64,000 nucleotides of DNA from Byssothecium circinans (Eukaryota; Ascomycota; Dothideomycetes; Pleosporales; Massarinaceae): assembly GCA_010015675.1 (NCBI GenBank), contig ML977006.1:9603-73602 (forward strand). The letters run 5' to 3'. Positions 33,740 to 45,144 of this stretch are shown here, in pieces; the first letter of the stretch is position 1, and every line of letters starts with the position of its first letter. The position numbers and the translations under genes were made by a program. The notes below the pieces were generated by a model. It searched no databases. It saw nothing but the letters and a program-made list of their open reading frames with translations, and was not told the DNA's origin.

Positions 33740-34488
33740 ATTCGTGAATCTCTAGGACGGGATCCGGCTCAAGCGTCCCGTCGGACGGCAAGCTGGAAGG
33801 CAGCTTTATAGAATGTGAGTATAAAGGGATGAGATCCCCAGCGTGGTCTGCCCGACCTTTGTCTTTTTCACATGCATTGCGTTCATTTCCCCTCTTCTTG
33901 CATTTCATTCTGGGGGATGGTGTAGCCCGCTGCCGCATAGTCTTTAATTTTGGGTAGCCTGGAAGGCTCGGCGTTACGGCGTGGGACAAACGACGCAGCG
34001 GTGGGCGGCGATATTGGATTGGGGAAACGGTATTACTGCGCGTTTTGGCATCGTACAGGGCAGTGGTCTATCTAGACAGTCGATGCTGGAGCAAATCAAT
34101 CAAAGTCATCAATCTTTCACTCTTGCCTGTTTCCATGTTAGCACCTGCCGTAGAGATGGCCCCGTCCAGTGCCTCGCTCGTCCGAATATAGGAGGCGCAC
34201 GAAAGAGGAAATCACGACGGACCCGCGCGCGTGTCACGCTCATATCCATTGAAGGGAAGGATAGCGAGGTCACATGAATTGTCAAAATTACATTAGAGTG
34301 CACTCGATGAGACTCCGCCCATGCTGATGCGACAAAGGAAATGAAAGCCAAACAAGACTTGACAGAAGAGACCAATATTGGGTATCAAACGCGACAAACG
34401 ATGTGCAGGACATGGTGGAACAAGCGATCCGTACAAGACACGACAAGCTTTGCCATGACGGTACACAAAAGGACGCTACCGTTATCGT
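33740..34488. other. Convergent intergenic region
   Basis: 3' flanks of the Cys-rich gene (+) and the LAMTOR1-like gene (-). No gene seen. Confidence 0.5.
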
Positions 34489-35141
34489 TCATGACCGTTT
34501 CCTTTCTGGGCCCAGGGCGTCGCCAAACTGCACCGTCAGCGCACCACTCTCCAAAGGCTCAACGCGCTCCCAGCTGCCCTCGGCATCATTGTTGTTGTTG
34601 TTTGGGCCGCTGATGATGTTGCCCAGCCAGGTATCCTCGTCCTCGTCGGCTTCGGCCTCAGCAGAGGGCGGACGGCTTGCCTGTGCTTGCGTGGGTGGGA
34701 AGCGCTCATTGAAGAGACGCTGGTACTCTGAATTGGGCCCGTGGTCGGTGTAGGTGGCGGCGTGTGAGACGTGGATCAGCTTGCTGGGAAGGGATGAGCT
34801 TGATTCTGTCTCCCAGGGCAAGCCGACGAGGGGTGGGACAGACTCACTCAGAGGTCTGGGCACAGATGCGCTCCAACGCGTCTCGCTGGCGCCTGATCTC
34901 TTCTGGATCGGGCTGGGGCGCATTGTGCGAGCCAGGCCCGTTCATGCTCCCATATTGCTGCTGCTGGTAGGGGTCCCCAAGGAGATGCGAGCTGTCCGAG
35001 TTCTGCAAGGGCGCGATATTTGCGTCAGTATACCGGCTTCGAGACAGCTCGGCTACGCAAAGGGAAAGTAGAGGCGCGGGCACTCACCTCAGCGTCCGAG
35101 GGCCGCCGCCCAAGGCCCAGGCAGGACGAGCAGATGCCCAT
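34489..35141 (-). CDS. LAMTOR1/Meh1-type vacuolar TORC1 scaffold, 167 aa
   Basis: Three exons on the minus strand: 35141-35088, 35002-34848, 34783-34489, with 85-bp and 64-bp introns that keep frame. The protein begins MGICSSCLGLGRR: Gly2 for N-myristoylation and Cys4/Cys7 for palmitoylation, the dual lipid anchor of LAMTOR1 (p18) and yeast Meh1/Ego1. The core has the helix EEIRRQRDALERICAQTSD joined across the second intron to KLIHVSHAA, which is the region conserved in the LAMTOR1 domain. In fungi this subunit holds the EGO/Ragulator complex on the vacuole, where Rag GTPases recruit TORC1. The C-terminal 80 residues are acidic and Asn-rich. Each exon alone is too short to show this, so the splice reconstruction carries the call. 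Confidence 0.88.
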
Positions 35142-36192
35142 GGAATGGGGATGGATGGATGGATGGATGGATGGGGCGCGGTAGAGCCGGCAGGAGAGCA
35201 AGAGGATGGTATGGGAATGCGCGCGGGCGTGTGGAGATGTCTCACTATTGAGCGGTGCGTATGAATGTGCGGGCAGCCTCACTTACCAACCAGCGAGGCA
35301 TGCTGTGGTGGGTGGAGAGGTTGGTGGGAGTTCTAACGTTCCTGCCGTGCCGTTTGTTTGGCGACCGGCCTCCGACCTCCGACCTCCGACGGGCTGCTGG
35401 CTCGCCTCCCGTCACGTGCCCGTTCTTTCCCCGGGCCAACCTCAACTCGATGAGACGACCCATCTTCTCACGAAGCATCCTTCTCAAACATGGCGGGCGC
35501 AAGTCCAGCCCAGCACGATGCATGGTCGGCTCAACGCATCGATTCACTGACAGTTCTATCCTCAATGCCTGCACGTGTGCGTCGTCTTCACTATGATGCC
35601 TTCAAGCCCTAACCTTCCCATCACCTGAGCGCCCTTCCAATATTCCAGCCCATCCTGTCCAACGGTGCACTTGTACCCATCGCCTCCATTCCCTTTTAGC
35701 CTCCAGTTGTCTCGACGCGCATCCTCCCTATGTGACATGCGAGGACGCGACCTGGGCAAGGGAGCTTGGCGACATTCCATCCCACCTGGAAAGGCATCGT
35801 GTCTGCCAAGCCTCCCAGAACTTCATCTCCATGAACACGGAGGCTATTAGGATTGTCTTTCGATACCGTAGTCATCGGCATTCTGGCCACCGGTGCCACC
35901 CAAGGTCCTATTGCCAGTCATGCTTCACGCGAAACCTCTCCAGCCGGTGGGGCTCATCCGAATCAGTATCTCATACCCCATCTGCAAGGCGCGTCCTCGA
36001 CGTGAAAATAATCTTGATGGCTGCGAGGATGGCAAAGATAGCGATCCGCCCCGGCCATCTCATGTCTCAGAGCGTGTGCCCCCTTATAAAGGTAGTGTTG
36101 GTGATTTCACCCTCGACACCCCCTCTAGGAGCTCTTCAGGGATTCTACAGTCGTTTGATCGGAGCGGCTCTCACTCGTTTGGGTGCTCCACC
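35142..36192. other. Divergent intergenic region with microsatellite and TATA-like site
   Basis: Contains a (GGAT)n run at about 35149-35174 just upstream of the LAMTOR1-like start, a triple CCTCCGAC at about 35369-35390, and a CTTATAAAG TATA-like site at 36083, 110 bp before the adhesin ATG. Both promoters must lie here. Confidence 0.5.
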
Positions 36193-39100
36193 ATGTTCTT
36201 CTCCCGCTCCTTGTTGGCTTCGGCCCTTGTCTTTTCCTTCACCCCAAGCGTGAAGGCCCGCGTGGCTCAGCACCACTTGGACTCGGAGTCCGTCACTGAG
36301 CTCAAGGAGAGAAACTCCAGCAACCATGGCCCTTTCCGTGCCTGGTCGGTAAAGAACCTTTTCAACAAACGTCAGGACATAGACTGCTCCACCCCCAACA
36401 CGTATGTTGACCTCTTGGACAATGCGAGTCCGATAGACGTGCAAAATTTCTGCAATGAATGGCTCGCAATTTCCCCAGCAACGACTGTTGTTGAGTTTAC
36501 ACCCACGATGTAAGTTCATATGCCTTTCGAAAAGAAAACTGCTGACGGCATTGGCAGAACAATCACGACTACCGCGCGTCGCACGAACATTGCAACCTCT
36601 ACCACACGGACTATAACCACGGAAACGGTCGTCTTAGCCACAGTAACATCTACCGCAACAACGGCCCCAGCCCCTCGCAAGCGCGCTGTGGCCAATGCCG
36701 CAAAGGTTGCTGCCGTGGAGCAGATCTTTTCAGCAGTCATCGAGAGTGGAACGACGACAGCAGCTTTGGCCTTGAGCACCGCCGCAGTAGAAGATCAGAT
36801 TGGGTTGTCGAACGCTTGTTCGTGCAAGACTGTGGACCCGACATCGACGGTTACGAGCACGTACACCGCTGTACCAGTAGTAAGTTCAACGTTCATCTTC
36901 AAAGACTGCAACTCAAACCAATCCAGTTCGAGACTGTTGGAAACAACCGCCTTCTCTTACTGACCGTTACCACTACGAAGATTTATACACAAACCACATT
37001 CGTCGAACCAGGCCTCGGTACTGCCCCGATTGCCAGCTCAAGTGCTCCCGCTCCCTTACCCAGTGATTCCAGCACGGGATCCCTGACCTCGTCGACCGAT
37101 GCTAGTCCACTGCCTAGTGGTTCCTCTGGCCCGATGTCCACCTCGACCATTGTCAGCGTTTCTATCACTGCCCCACCCTCGGTCACGCTCATCACAACCG
37201 GAGAAATTGCCCCAACTGGTCTTCCCGTAGGGCCACGCTACCCGGTTGTTGTTGGTTTCCCGTTTTCCTGCCCGGAGGCCAACAATGAGAGTCCGCACTT
37301 CATTGTGGGCGATCTTCGATATGAGTACTTAATTCTCTGCAATAAAGTCATTTTTACTAGTAATACGATCAGCACCATCGAGGTGAAAGACGCGACGGCA
37401 TGTGCCGCGTATTGTTCGTTAATCAATTACGAAGGCCATGGTCGGATTTGCGATGCCGCGTCATTTACACCCGTTCCAGGAGCATCTAGTGGAGGTTCAT
37501 GTTTGATCAGCGGCCCTACGAAGAACGTGCTTGATCAAACTGGAAGTGTTGCCATCCTCCTCACAGGTATCTCGTCATCGAACAGCACTGGCTGCGGAGC
37601 TTTGGAGGCAGGCAATGTTCCCAGCAACGCCACTGCTGCTCCATCTGCACTGTTGGCTTCTGTTACTTCAGCCCAGTACTCGCTATCAATTCCCGGATTC
37701 CAAACCAGGTCAGAAACCGGTGGCGTGTATGAGACGTTTTACTCAAGTGGCTTTACGAACACTGATGGATGGTATTACTATACCTGGTATAAGATTTACG
37801 CGTCGTCTAGTGCATGGTGGGAAGTTTATGCCACATCGTGGTCTTCTTGTTCTATCACTGTCGTCTCCGGCACTTCGACCTATACCATCACGAATAGTAA
37901 GGGATCAACACCCCCCACAGGGGTTCCGGCTTCAGCAACAAGTGCCAGCGCAGCTTTTACCACTGGCTTCTCAATTGCGACGACAATGTCCACCGGAGGA
38001 GGAGGTTCGCAATCACCGCCGCCGCCTGCTTCTTCCTCTGGTGCGGTGAGCAACGGAACTTCCTCTGCTGCTGCAAGTACAGACTCAGAAGGTTCTGCTG
38101 CTCTGACCCGTTCCGGAAACTCTGCATTTACAAGCTCTGCTGGGGGTGCAGGGTCTGTCCCTCCGCCTGGAGCCACGAATACCATCGCTGGGAACTCGAC
38201 TGTTCTTCCCTCCGGTAATGGTGCTTTTACTAGCTCTGGCGCTGTCTCGACCTCGAACTCTACAGCCGGTGGTGGCTCCATTGGACCCGCCCCCACATCT
38301 GGTGCCATTCAGGTGACGCTTTCAAGCGAAACCTTCAGTGGAACGAGCTTCGGTAGCGGTAGTGGTATTCCTCCTGCACCTACAAATGGGTCATTCAGTG
38401 GTACATTGTCCAGCGCAGCGGCTACATCGAACTCTACGATTGTAGGCGGCTCAGAAGGTCTTCCACCGACCATGGCAGCAACGAGCTCTGGGGTAGCAAG
38501 CTTTGCTACCTCATCTTTGACTGCGACTTCCAACTCTACCGGAGGTAGCGGCGGGTATCGACCGGAAACTACATCCACACCCAGCCAAGCAGCCAACTCC
38601 ACAGCTCCTGCAGGAACTTCTGGGGTAGCTCAGTTTACGTCTTCCGGAAGCTCTTTCACCGCGTCTTCGGTCGGGGGCATTGGCTCTCTGGGTCCTCTTG
38701 GAACTTCGAACAGTACAGGTCTGATCCCTACCGCGTCATCTGACTCTTTTGCTGCCTCTGTCAGCGGCGCAATCTCAACTTCTAATTCCACGGGAGGAGG
38801 GGGCGCAATCCCGCCCTCATCCACATCTGGTGTTATTTATCCATCGGTCAACGTATCAAGCACCGTGGCGGCCAGCTTGACACCCATTCCTAGCGTGAAT
38901 GGATCGAACCCGGCAGGAACTGGCATCTTCTCCACTGGAGGAGAAACGGGTTTCTTCTCATCGACTGGCACTTTTGGTGCAATCCCTCCAGCTTCCACAA
39001 GTGCAGCACCCACGCCAAGTCTCAACAGTTCTCTTCCGGGGACCGCCGGTACGGACATTTGGTCTACCGCAGGATCCACAGAAGTAACCCTAAGCACGGG

Positions 39101-41315
39101 GTCGTCGAATGCTATTCCGCCACCATCCATGAATGTGTCTGAAACAGCATCTGCTTCCCTGCCCACTCTCAGCCTCAACACCTCCTTCCCGGCTGGCACA
39201 GAGGCCTTCTCAACTTCGGGAGCTGTCGCGGTGACAACTTCGATCGGTTCTTCAGGTGCCATTCCCCCGCCATCCGCAAATGTCTCGGTGACGGCGTCAG
39301 CTACTATTACTCCAAGCGCGAGCCTCAACTCATCTTTGCCAAGTGGTACTGGAACTCCAACCATTTCCGAGGAAGAATCCACTGTAGCTTCTAGCAGTGG
39401 AGTAATCACGCCCTCCCTAAACGTCACCTTTTCGCCTAGTTCGACGCCCATTCTAACTGTTAATACATCTACCATTCTGAACCCCACTGCGCCGGTATCT
39501 TCTGGGGTCTTGGACTTCTCCCTGTCCTCAGCAACGGCTATTAGTCTTTCTACAGGAGAATCAGGCGCTATAAGCCCTATTGCCAATCAAACTACCACCG
39601 CTCCTGCGAGCCTCACGCCGAGCGCAAGCTCGAATGCCTCTGTCACAACCAGTGCAGATTTCTCGAACACCGATGCACCTCGCACACCAGGAACACCTGT
39701 TCACAACTCAACTGCCCCAATCGGTACAGGAACAGCACCTCCTCCTCTGAGTTCGACTACTTTCCCAAGTACAAGTGTGCCAATCTCGGAACCGGCCTGG
39801 CCCGGCTATGGACCACCTCCCGACGTCACACCAACCCCAATTTATTCCTGGGAGCAACCGCCTTCGAGTCCTGGTCAGTCCTCCATCACTGTGCCGCCAG
39901 TTTCGGCCATTTCAAGCTCGCCTATCATGAATTCGACAATAGACGGCAGCTTCAGCAACGACGAAGATGATCGAAGACGCAAATCTCGATCTTCGAGCTT
40001 GTTTAGTGGTGCTGTCGGCACGTCGGCTGGACCATTACCTTCAGCTAACACGACGATTGCATCAACAGGCGGTCCGGTTGTGTCATCTTCTGCCCCGGTG
40101 CCTTCGTCTAATTGGACTGCACCTACTGGTACTGCACCCTTGAACTCTAGTGTAGCGGTAGGCACAGGTTCCAGCGTCGTCCCAACGCCCTCAGCCAACT
40201 TGACGGCTTTCCTCCCAACAGGGACAGCTTCATCCAGCTCTTTCCTCGCTCCCCCCGCAAACTTCACCAACGTTTTCAACACCTACACTGGTACCGAAGC
40301 TCGCCCATCATCCGGTATCGCTCCCGTCCCTTCCAACTCCACGGGCATTTTCGCCACCGGGTCAAGTGCGGTAGGCACTGCCGCATCCTCGGGCTTCCCT
40401 ATACCATCGGCAAATGTCACTGTTCCGGTCAGCCTGCAGACTTCTTCACCATCAGCAACCCCAATTTTGTCAGTAAACAGCAGCTCTGAGTCCTGCCCAA
40501 CTGCCGTTTCATACTCGACTTCTGCACGTGTAGAGGTCATCACGACAACATACTTCGACCTCGTCCCCGTCGGCCCTTCAACATGTCTGCCCACCGCATC
40601 CGGTGCCCCCATCCAAAGCGCAAATGGTACCTTCCCTAGCGGTACCGGCGCAGCAAGTAGCGTTCCTGCAACAGCAACAGAAACACCCGATATCTTCCCC
40701 AACCTAGCACTCCCTGGTAGTCCGCTGTACCGCCGGTCGGGCGAAATCGCAACCCAAGCCCAAATCAACAAAGCGTGCAATTCCCCAGAAAACCTCGTCC
40801 TGAACCCGAACTTTGCAATCAGCAATGACAACGGCGCCTTGGGCTGGTCCACAACAACCGACTCCGCCTTTTTCCGACCTTCTCGATCCGTCGCCCCCGC
40901 ATTTTTTGAACCCTCCAGCACGACCCTCACGACCACCTCCCCCGACACCAACAGCAGCGCGCTCATCCTCGTTGCAAAACCGGGCCACTTCATCGACATC
41001 TCGCAGCCGCTTACGCTCTGCCCTGGCAAACAGTACCGCCTCACTTCCTTCAACCGACAGGAGAGTCTCCTCGCCGATTGTACGGTTGATTATCTAATTG
41101 GCGAGAAGTTGGTGTACACGGCGAGTCCGCAGGAATTCTTCCTTCAGAGAGAGGAGTTTTTCACGGCGGGGACGAGTGCGGAGGATGTTAGTAAGGATTT
41201 GAAGATGAGGGCGAAGTGTGCGGGACGGGGTGGAGAGGTGGCAGGTGCGAATGGTGAGGGGTTGATGGCGGTGGAGATTGGGTTGGTCGAGGTTATTGTT
41301 GAAGAGCAGAGGTGA
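36193..41315 (+). CDS. Giant Ser/Thr/Gly-rich adhesin-like cell-surface protein, about 1,675 aa
   Basis: Exons 36193-36509, 36558-36879 and 36927-41315. Layout: signal peptide 1-22 (LLASALVFSFTPSVKA); short pro-region ending in a Kex2-type KR at 59-60; a Cys-containing head; a Thr-rich stretch (TITTTARRTN); a Cys-rich PAN/apple-like region after VVGFPFSCPEAN; a block rich in Tyr/Trp (GWYYYTWYKIYASSSAWWEV); then about 850 residues of degenerate Ser/Thr/Gly/Pro repeats built on TSNSTGGGG, IPPPSxNVS and SLNSSLPSGTG with dozens of N-x-S/T sites; a DDRRRKSRSS break; and a C-terminal beta-sandwich-like domain (CNSPENLVLNPNF, ALGWSTTT, CPGKQYRLTSFNR) resembling carbohydrate-binding CBM4/9 modules. 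Likely secreted, heavily glycosylated and wall-associated. No GPI signal seen. A second in-frame acceptor at 36980 would remove 18 residues. Confidence 0.82.
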
Positions 41316-44300
41316 GGGATGTTTTGAGAAGGAGGGGAGAAAGAAACGGGGAGGATAGGAGGGATCGTGGTACCTACGATGATTGGGAATTGGTGTATCG
41401 ATTTTGTTTTGAATCGTGGCCGCGCAGCGCAGGGCTGGAAGAGAAATTTATGCTCATGTCATGTCATGTCACGTCTCTCATCTATTATCCAACGATATGT
41501 TTAGGTATTATCATCATCGCCCTTGTTCTCACTAGCACGTAACATAGTCATAACGATAACGTTAGTTATAGTCATATCTTTTTCATCTGGGGTAACTAAT
41601 GGAGTTTTTGATTGACATTTATGTTCTACTCTCTATGTGTGATTGAAATTACTCAGTTTAGTATAACGCAAAGCACCGCCGAGCGTGCCACACTACCAAG
41701 CGACTTCTATACTAAATACTGATATCCTTCCTCATGCTATCGCGCAAGCCTAATTACGACTTATTTGTATGGATGCCTGGGGTACATTCGAGTTGCATCG
41801 CCTTTTTGCACCAAGTTGTATATTATTTGCATTTTCATCCGCTTGATTATTTACTCCCGCACCTACCCCACTTCCCCCACCACATCGCGCAACCCCACCA
41901 CCCACCCATACAAAGGTAGTCGGCGGTGGCTGTTATCATTAGCGCTCACACTGTTTCGACAGAACGTGCCGGCACGCTAAGCGGCATCCACGTCCTGCAT
42001 TGGCGAGGCACTTCTGCCCTTTGATTGGCTAACGCGTGTTCGCCATCTTACGACATTCCCAACCTTCGAAACTCGCCTTTTTGCGTCCAGGGTAGCTGGG
42101 TGCTGGCTGAGGTACGCAATTGGTATATTGACTTTGGCGCTGGAGGATTTCTTTTTCGTATTGGGAAATTAAAGTTTGAGATTTGGGAGTTTGGTGCGTA
42201 GGTTGGTGTGGGAGGGGTAATTGGTGGATGCTAGGTCGGACAAGCGCGAGATGGAATGCCCACGTGCGTGCGTTGTTATAGTTGGCGCAGATATAGCGCT
42301 AAAAGTATTTTGAGGTAGCGTCTCTTGTGGGAGTGTGAAACGCGCGGGAAACAAAAAAGTTAGATAGTTGGCGATGACTTGGGAAGCTTTAGATTCATTG
42401 GTGGTAAGAACGGCAGAATATATGGTTGACTGGCATGAAGACAGCGAGTGGTGACGTGTCTATGAAGCACTATATTCTAAAGAAGCGCTGATGTCCGTTC
42501 CGCTTGTCTGGCACCATCAGTGAGTGTCGCAAGCTGGTGACGCTGGAAGGTACAGCAGCGGTACGGCAGAAGATGCTGTGCCTTGATATAAATCCATGGG
42601 ACATCAGAGTAGTGAAAGCGTAGGGCAACAGTCGGGCTGAAGACGTTGGCGCGATGATGCCCTTTTCGGGTCCATTGGTTAGGCGGCTGTCGGAACAACG
42701 AGCTCCATGACGTGGACGTGTGTCATGACTCGCCCGGGCCCCTCGCATCCGGAGCCCTATGCACACAATACACGGGAGCGGAGCGAAGCGGAGGCCCCTG
42801 AAGGCCAAGGTCAACGAACGCGGGTATGCAGTGGGGAGACGGCAGCGAAGAGCTCGATTGGCTGGATGATGTCTGCAGTAGTGCCGAGAGACGCAGGTCA
42901 ATACGTTGTCGCCGGGCGTGAAGCGAGTCGAGGTCGAAAGGGTAATGGGCAATGTGGGTGATGGAGCTACATGTGCGTTTAGCGATCTGATTGGTCCGTT
43001 GGATGCCTTACATATGTGCGAGATATGCACAAATACTATCTGCTGCCCAATACATCGACTGACAGCAGTCCAGCTCGGTCAGAATCTGTCGCCCTACGCC
43101 GTAGACTCATGATGCGTGTGTACCCCGCCGTCAACACGTCTGGCCGTTTTATTGGCTCCTGGTGCAAAAGTGGGCTTGAGGTCCCCTGTTGGCGACATTG
43201 GATCCAGAGGCTCAATGTCGTACAGAAGCGTTAAGTTTGCTGTCCATGATAAGCGCCTGACCTTCTCGCCATGAGATTGAGTAGCGTCCACAGAGACTCA
43301 TAAGCTGGCCGTCGCCCGCGCCCACGTTTTACGCTCTCTCGCGCGACCAACACCCAAATAGCCGGCAGTAGTGGCGGAGCAGATTGGCCGGTGCGGGTGG
43401 AATAAAGCACACGACAAGGCCGGGGCGAATCCTTACGGTAGACGGACCGTGAATGACTGCAGCTTTGCTGGCGGGAGGCGATCGCGTGAGCGAGACCACT
43501 CAGCGACCGCCACGTGGGAGAGGAAGGTTGAGGTCCGGTTCGCTTGCTGAGAGTTGATATGGTATGTATGCCCCAGCTGAAAGAGAGACGTTCGACATGG
43601 CCATGGAGTTTGTTGTTGACTTTGAAAAAGATTGACAGGGGAGGAGGACAAGTGCTACTCGACGAAAAGAAAGAAGGCGACACAAGCGACACGACAACGA
43701 AATGATAGATGCGAAAGAGATGCAAACCGTCGTCCCCTACCGTAGCCTCGACGCCGTGCGCGACACTCGTCCTGGTCCTGGTCCTCGTCCTCGCCCTCCG
43801 CATCGCCACCGCCGCCGCCGTCGCCGTCGCCGTCCTCACTCCACCCAGCGCAATCCCAAGGCGTCCAGCGAGCTCGACACCCTCCAGGGGAGGCGCGAAT
43901 AACAGCCAGGCGAGTGGCTGCCAGGCAGAGGGTCGCCCGACACGACGGTCTCCCTTCACAAGCGGCTCGCAAGACAGCTTGGATGCATCGGCAGATATGC
44001 AAGGAGAGGTGCAGACGTATATGCATATGATATGTGGTGTTGAGGCGAAGAAAGACGTCGTTCCAAGTTCGGGGTGACGGGGAAGGGGAGGGAAGGGCCG
44101 GTCCGGCACTATTTCGGGCGTTGTCCGCGGCCAGCGTGATCGAGGCTAGCGCCATCACGTGAGTGCGCAAGCGACGCAAACCCCACCTCGCACGTCGTCC
44201 GTCCACAAACAATCACCTCAACACTCACCTCCCGTCCGTCCCCAGACGATTGCTCTCGCGGCCGCCTTCATATATCACTGCGCGCCCTTCGTTCTCTCCC

Positions 44301-44707
44301 GCTGCTCAGGCCATCCGCCCCAAGGACGAGGCGCCGCACTCTCGCCGGCGGGCCGTGCACATCACCTCCCCGCTTCTATTTGCGGCTACGCGACTGGCAC
44401 GGATTGGACGGCTCCAGCCCCCATCTGAAGGCACAGCGGCTACATCACCACGAACAGAAACACGGCCAATCATGCGCATTGTAGATTGTCGTTACATCGT
44501 TAAGCTAACAGTTAAGGTATATGGAAAACAAGCGACTGTATGAGGTAACGCCCGGCCTTCTCCTTACCCGCTTCGCCCTTCTCGAACTTCAGTCTTTTCC
44601 GTGTCATACCAACTCAAAACTCCAAAAACGACTGGACTCTGTCCAACTCAGACCCCAAAACCGATACATGAAACTTTCCTTCAGACGCCTGCACAATCGT
44701 TTCCAAC
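41316..44707. other. Gene-poor intergenic region
   Basis: 3' flank of the adhesin gene, AT-rich to about 42500, then GC-rich. A Pro/Arg-coding CCTGGT/CGCCGT microsatellite is at about 43768-43832. Minus-strand frames of 292 and 185 codons overlap each other here; the longer begins at GTG and has no motif, so neither is called. Confidence 0.45.
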
Positions 44708-45061
44708 TCACGGGTGGGCACTCAGGGCACCAATGCCCTGCAGTCTCCGGTTGCGCTCGCAACTGAGCTCATAGATTTCCGTGTCCAGATGCCGGATCGC
44801 GTCCATCGACTTGTCAATAGACGCCCGGAACTTGACCCCCTCGCGGTTCCACCGGTTGATGCGCTCCACCTCAGCGACCCGTCGTCGCATCTTGGTGTCG
44901 ATCTTCTCACAGAGCTTGCACTTCTGCCCGACCGGAACAGTCTGCATGATGAGCTTCATGCCGCATGTTTCGCCCATCCGGTACTCCTTGGCGCAGTGCT
45001 GGCGGAAGTGGCCCCACTTCCAATCGCCGCAGGCAAAACGGTGTTGATCGAAGAAGCACAT
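44708..45061 (-). CDS. Small Cys/Trp-rich conserved-looking protein, 117 aa
   Basis: Single coding exon from ATG 45061. The first 65 residues carry Cys at regular spots (MCFFDQHRFACGDWKWGHFR, ETCGMKL, GQKCKLCEKID) with a CxxC that suggests a metal site. The rest is a basic-acidic helix (NRWNREGVKFRASIDKSMDA) probably forming a coiled coil. I recall similar short uncharacterised proteins in many Pezizomycotina starting M-C-x-F-D-x-x-x-x-x-C-G; no function is known to me. A 5' UTR intron is likely at 45144-45081 (GTATGT donor, GACTAAC branch, CAG acceptor, 64 bp) on the same strand, which supports a real transcript. Confidence 0.75.
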   Translation of the reverse strand: MCFFDQHRFACGDWKWGHFRQHCAKEYRMGETCGMKLIMQTVPVGQKCKLCEKIDTKMRRRVAEVERINRWNREGVKFRASIDKSMDAIRHLDTEIYELSCERNRRLQGIGALSAHP

Positions 45062-45144
45062 GTTTCAAGAGCTGGGCTGTCTGGTATTTGGTCATTGTTA
45101 GTCTCAGAGGTCAATTGTTTGGACAAGATGTTTTGGAAACATAC

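Noticed and set aside
38837..39586. Long minus-strand frames (up to about 256 codons) inside 36983-41053
   Set aside because: They mirror the repeat composition of the adhesin gene on the other strand.
43231..44109. 292-codon minus-strand open frame
   Set aside because: Starts at GTG, overlaps a second long frame, has Arg-Thr repeats from a microsatellite and no recognisable domain.
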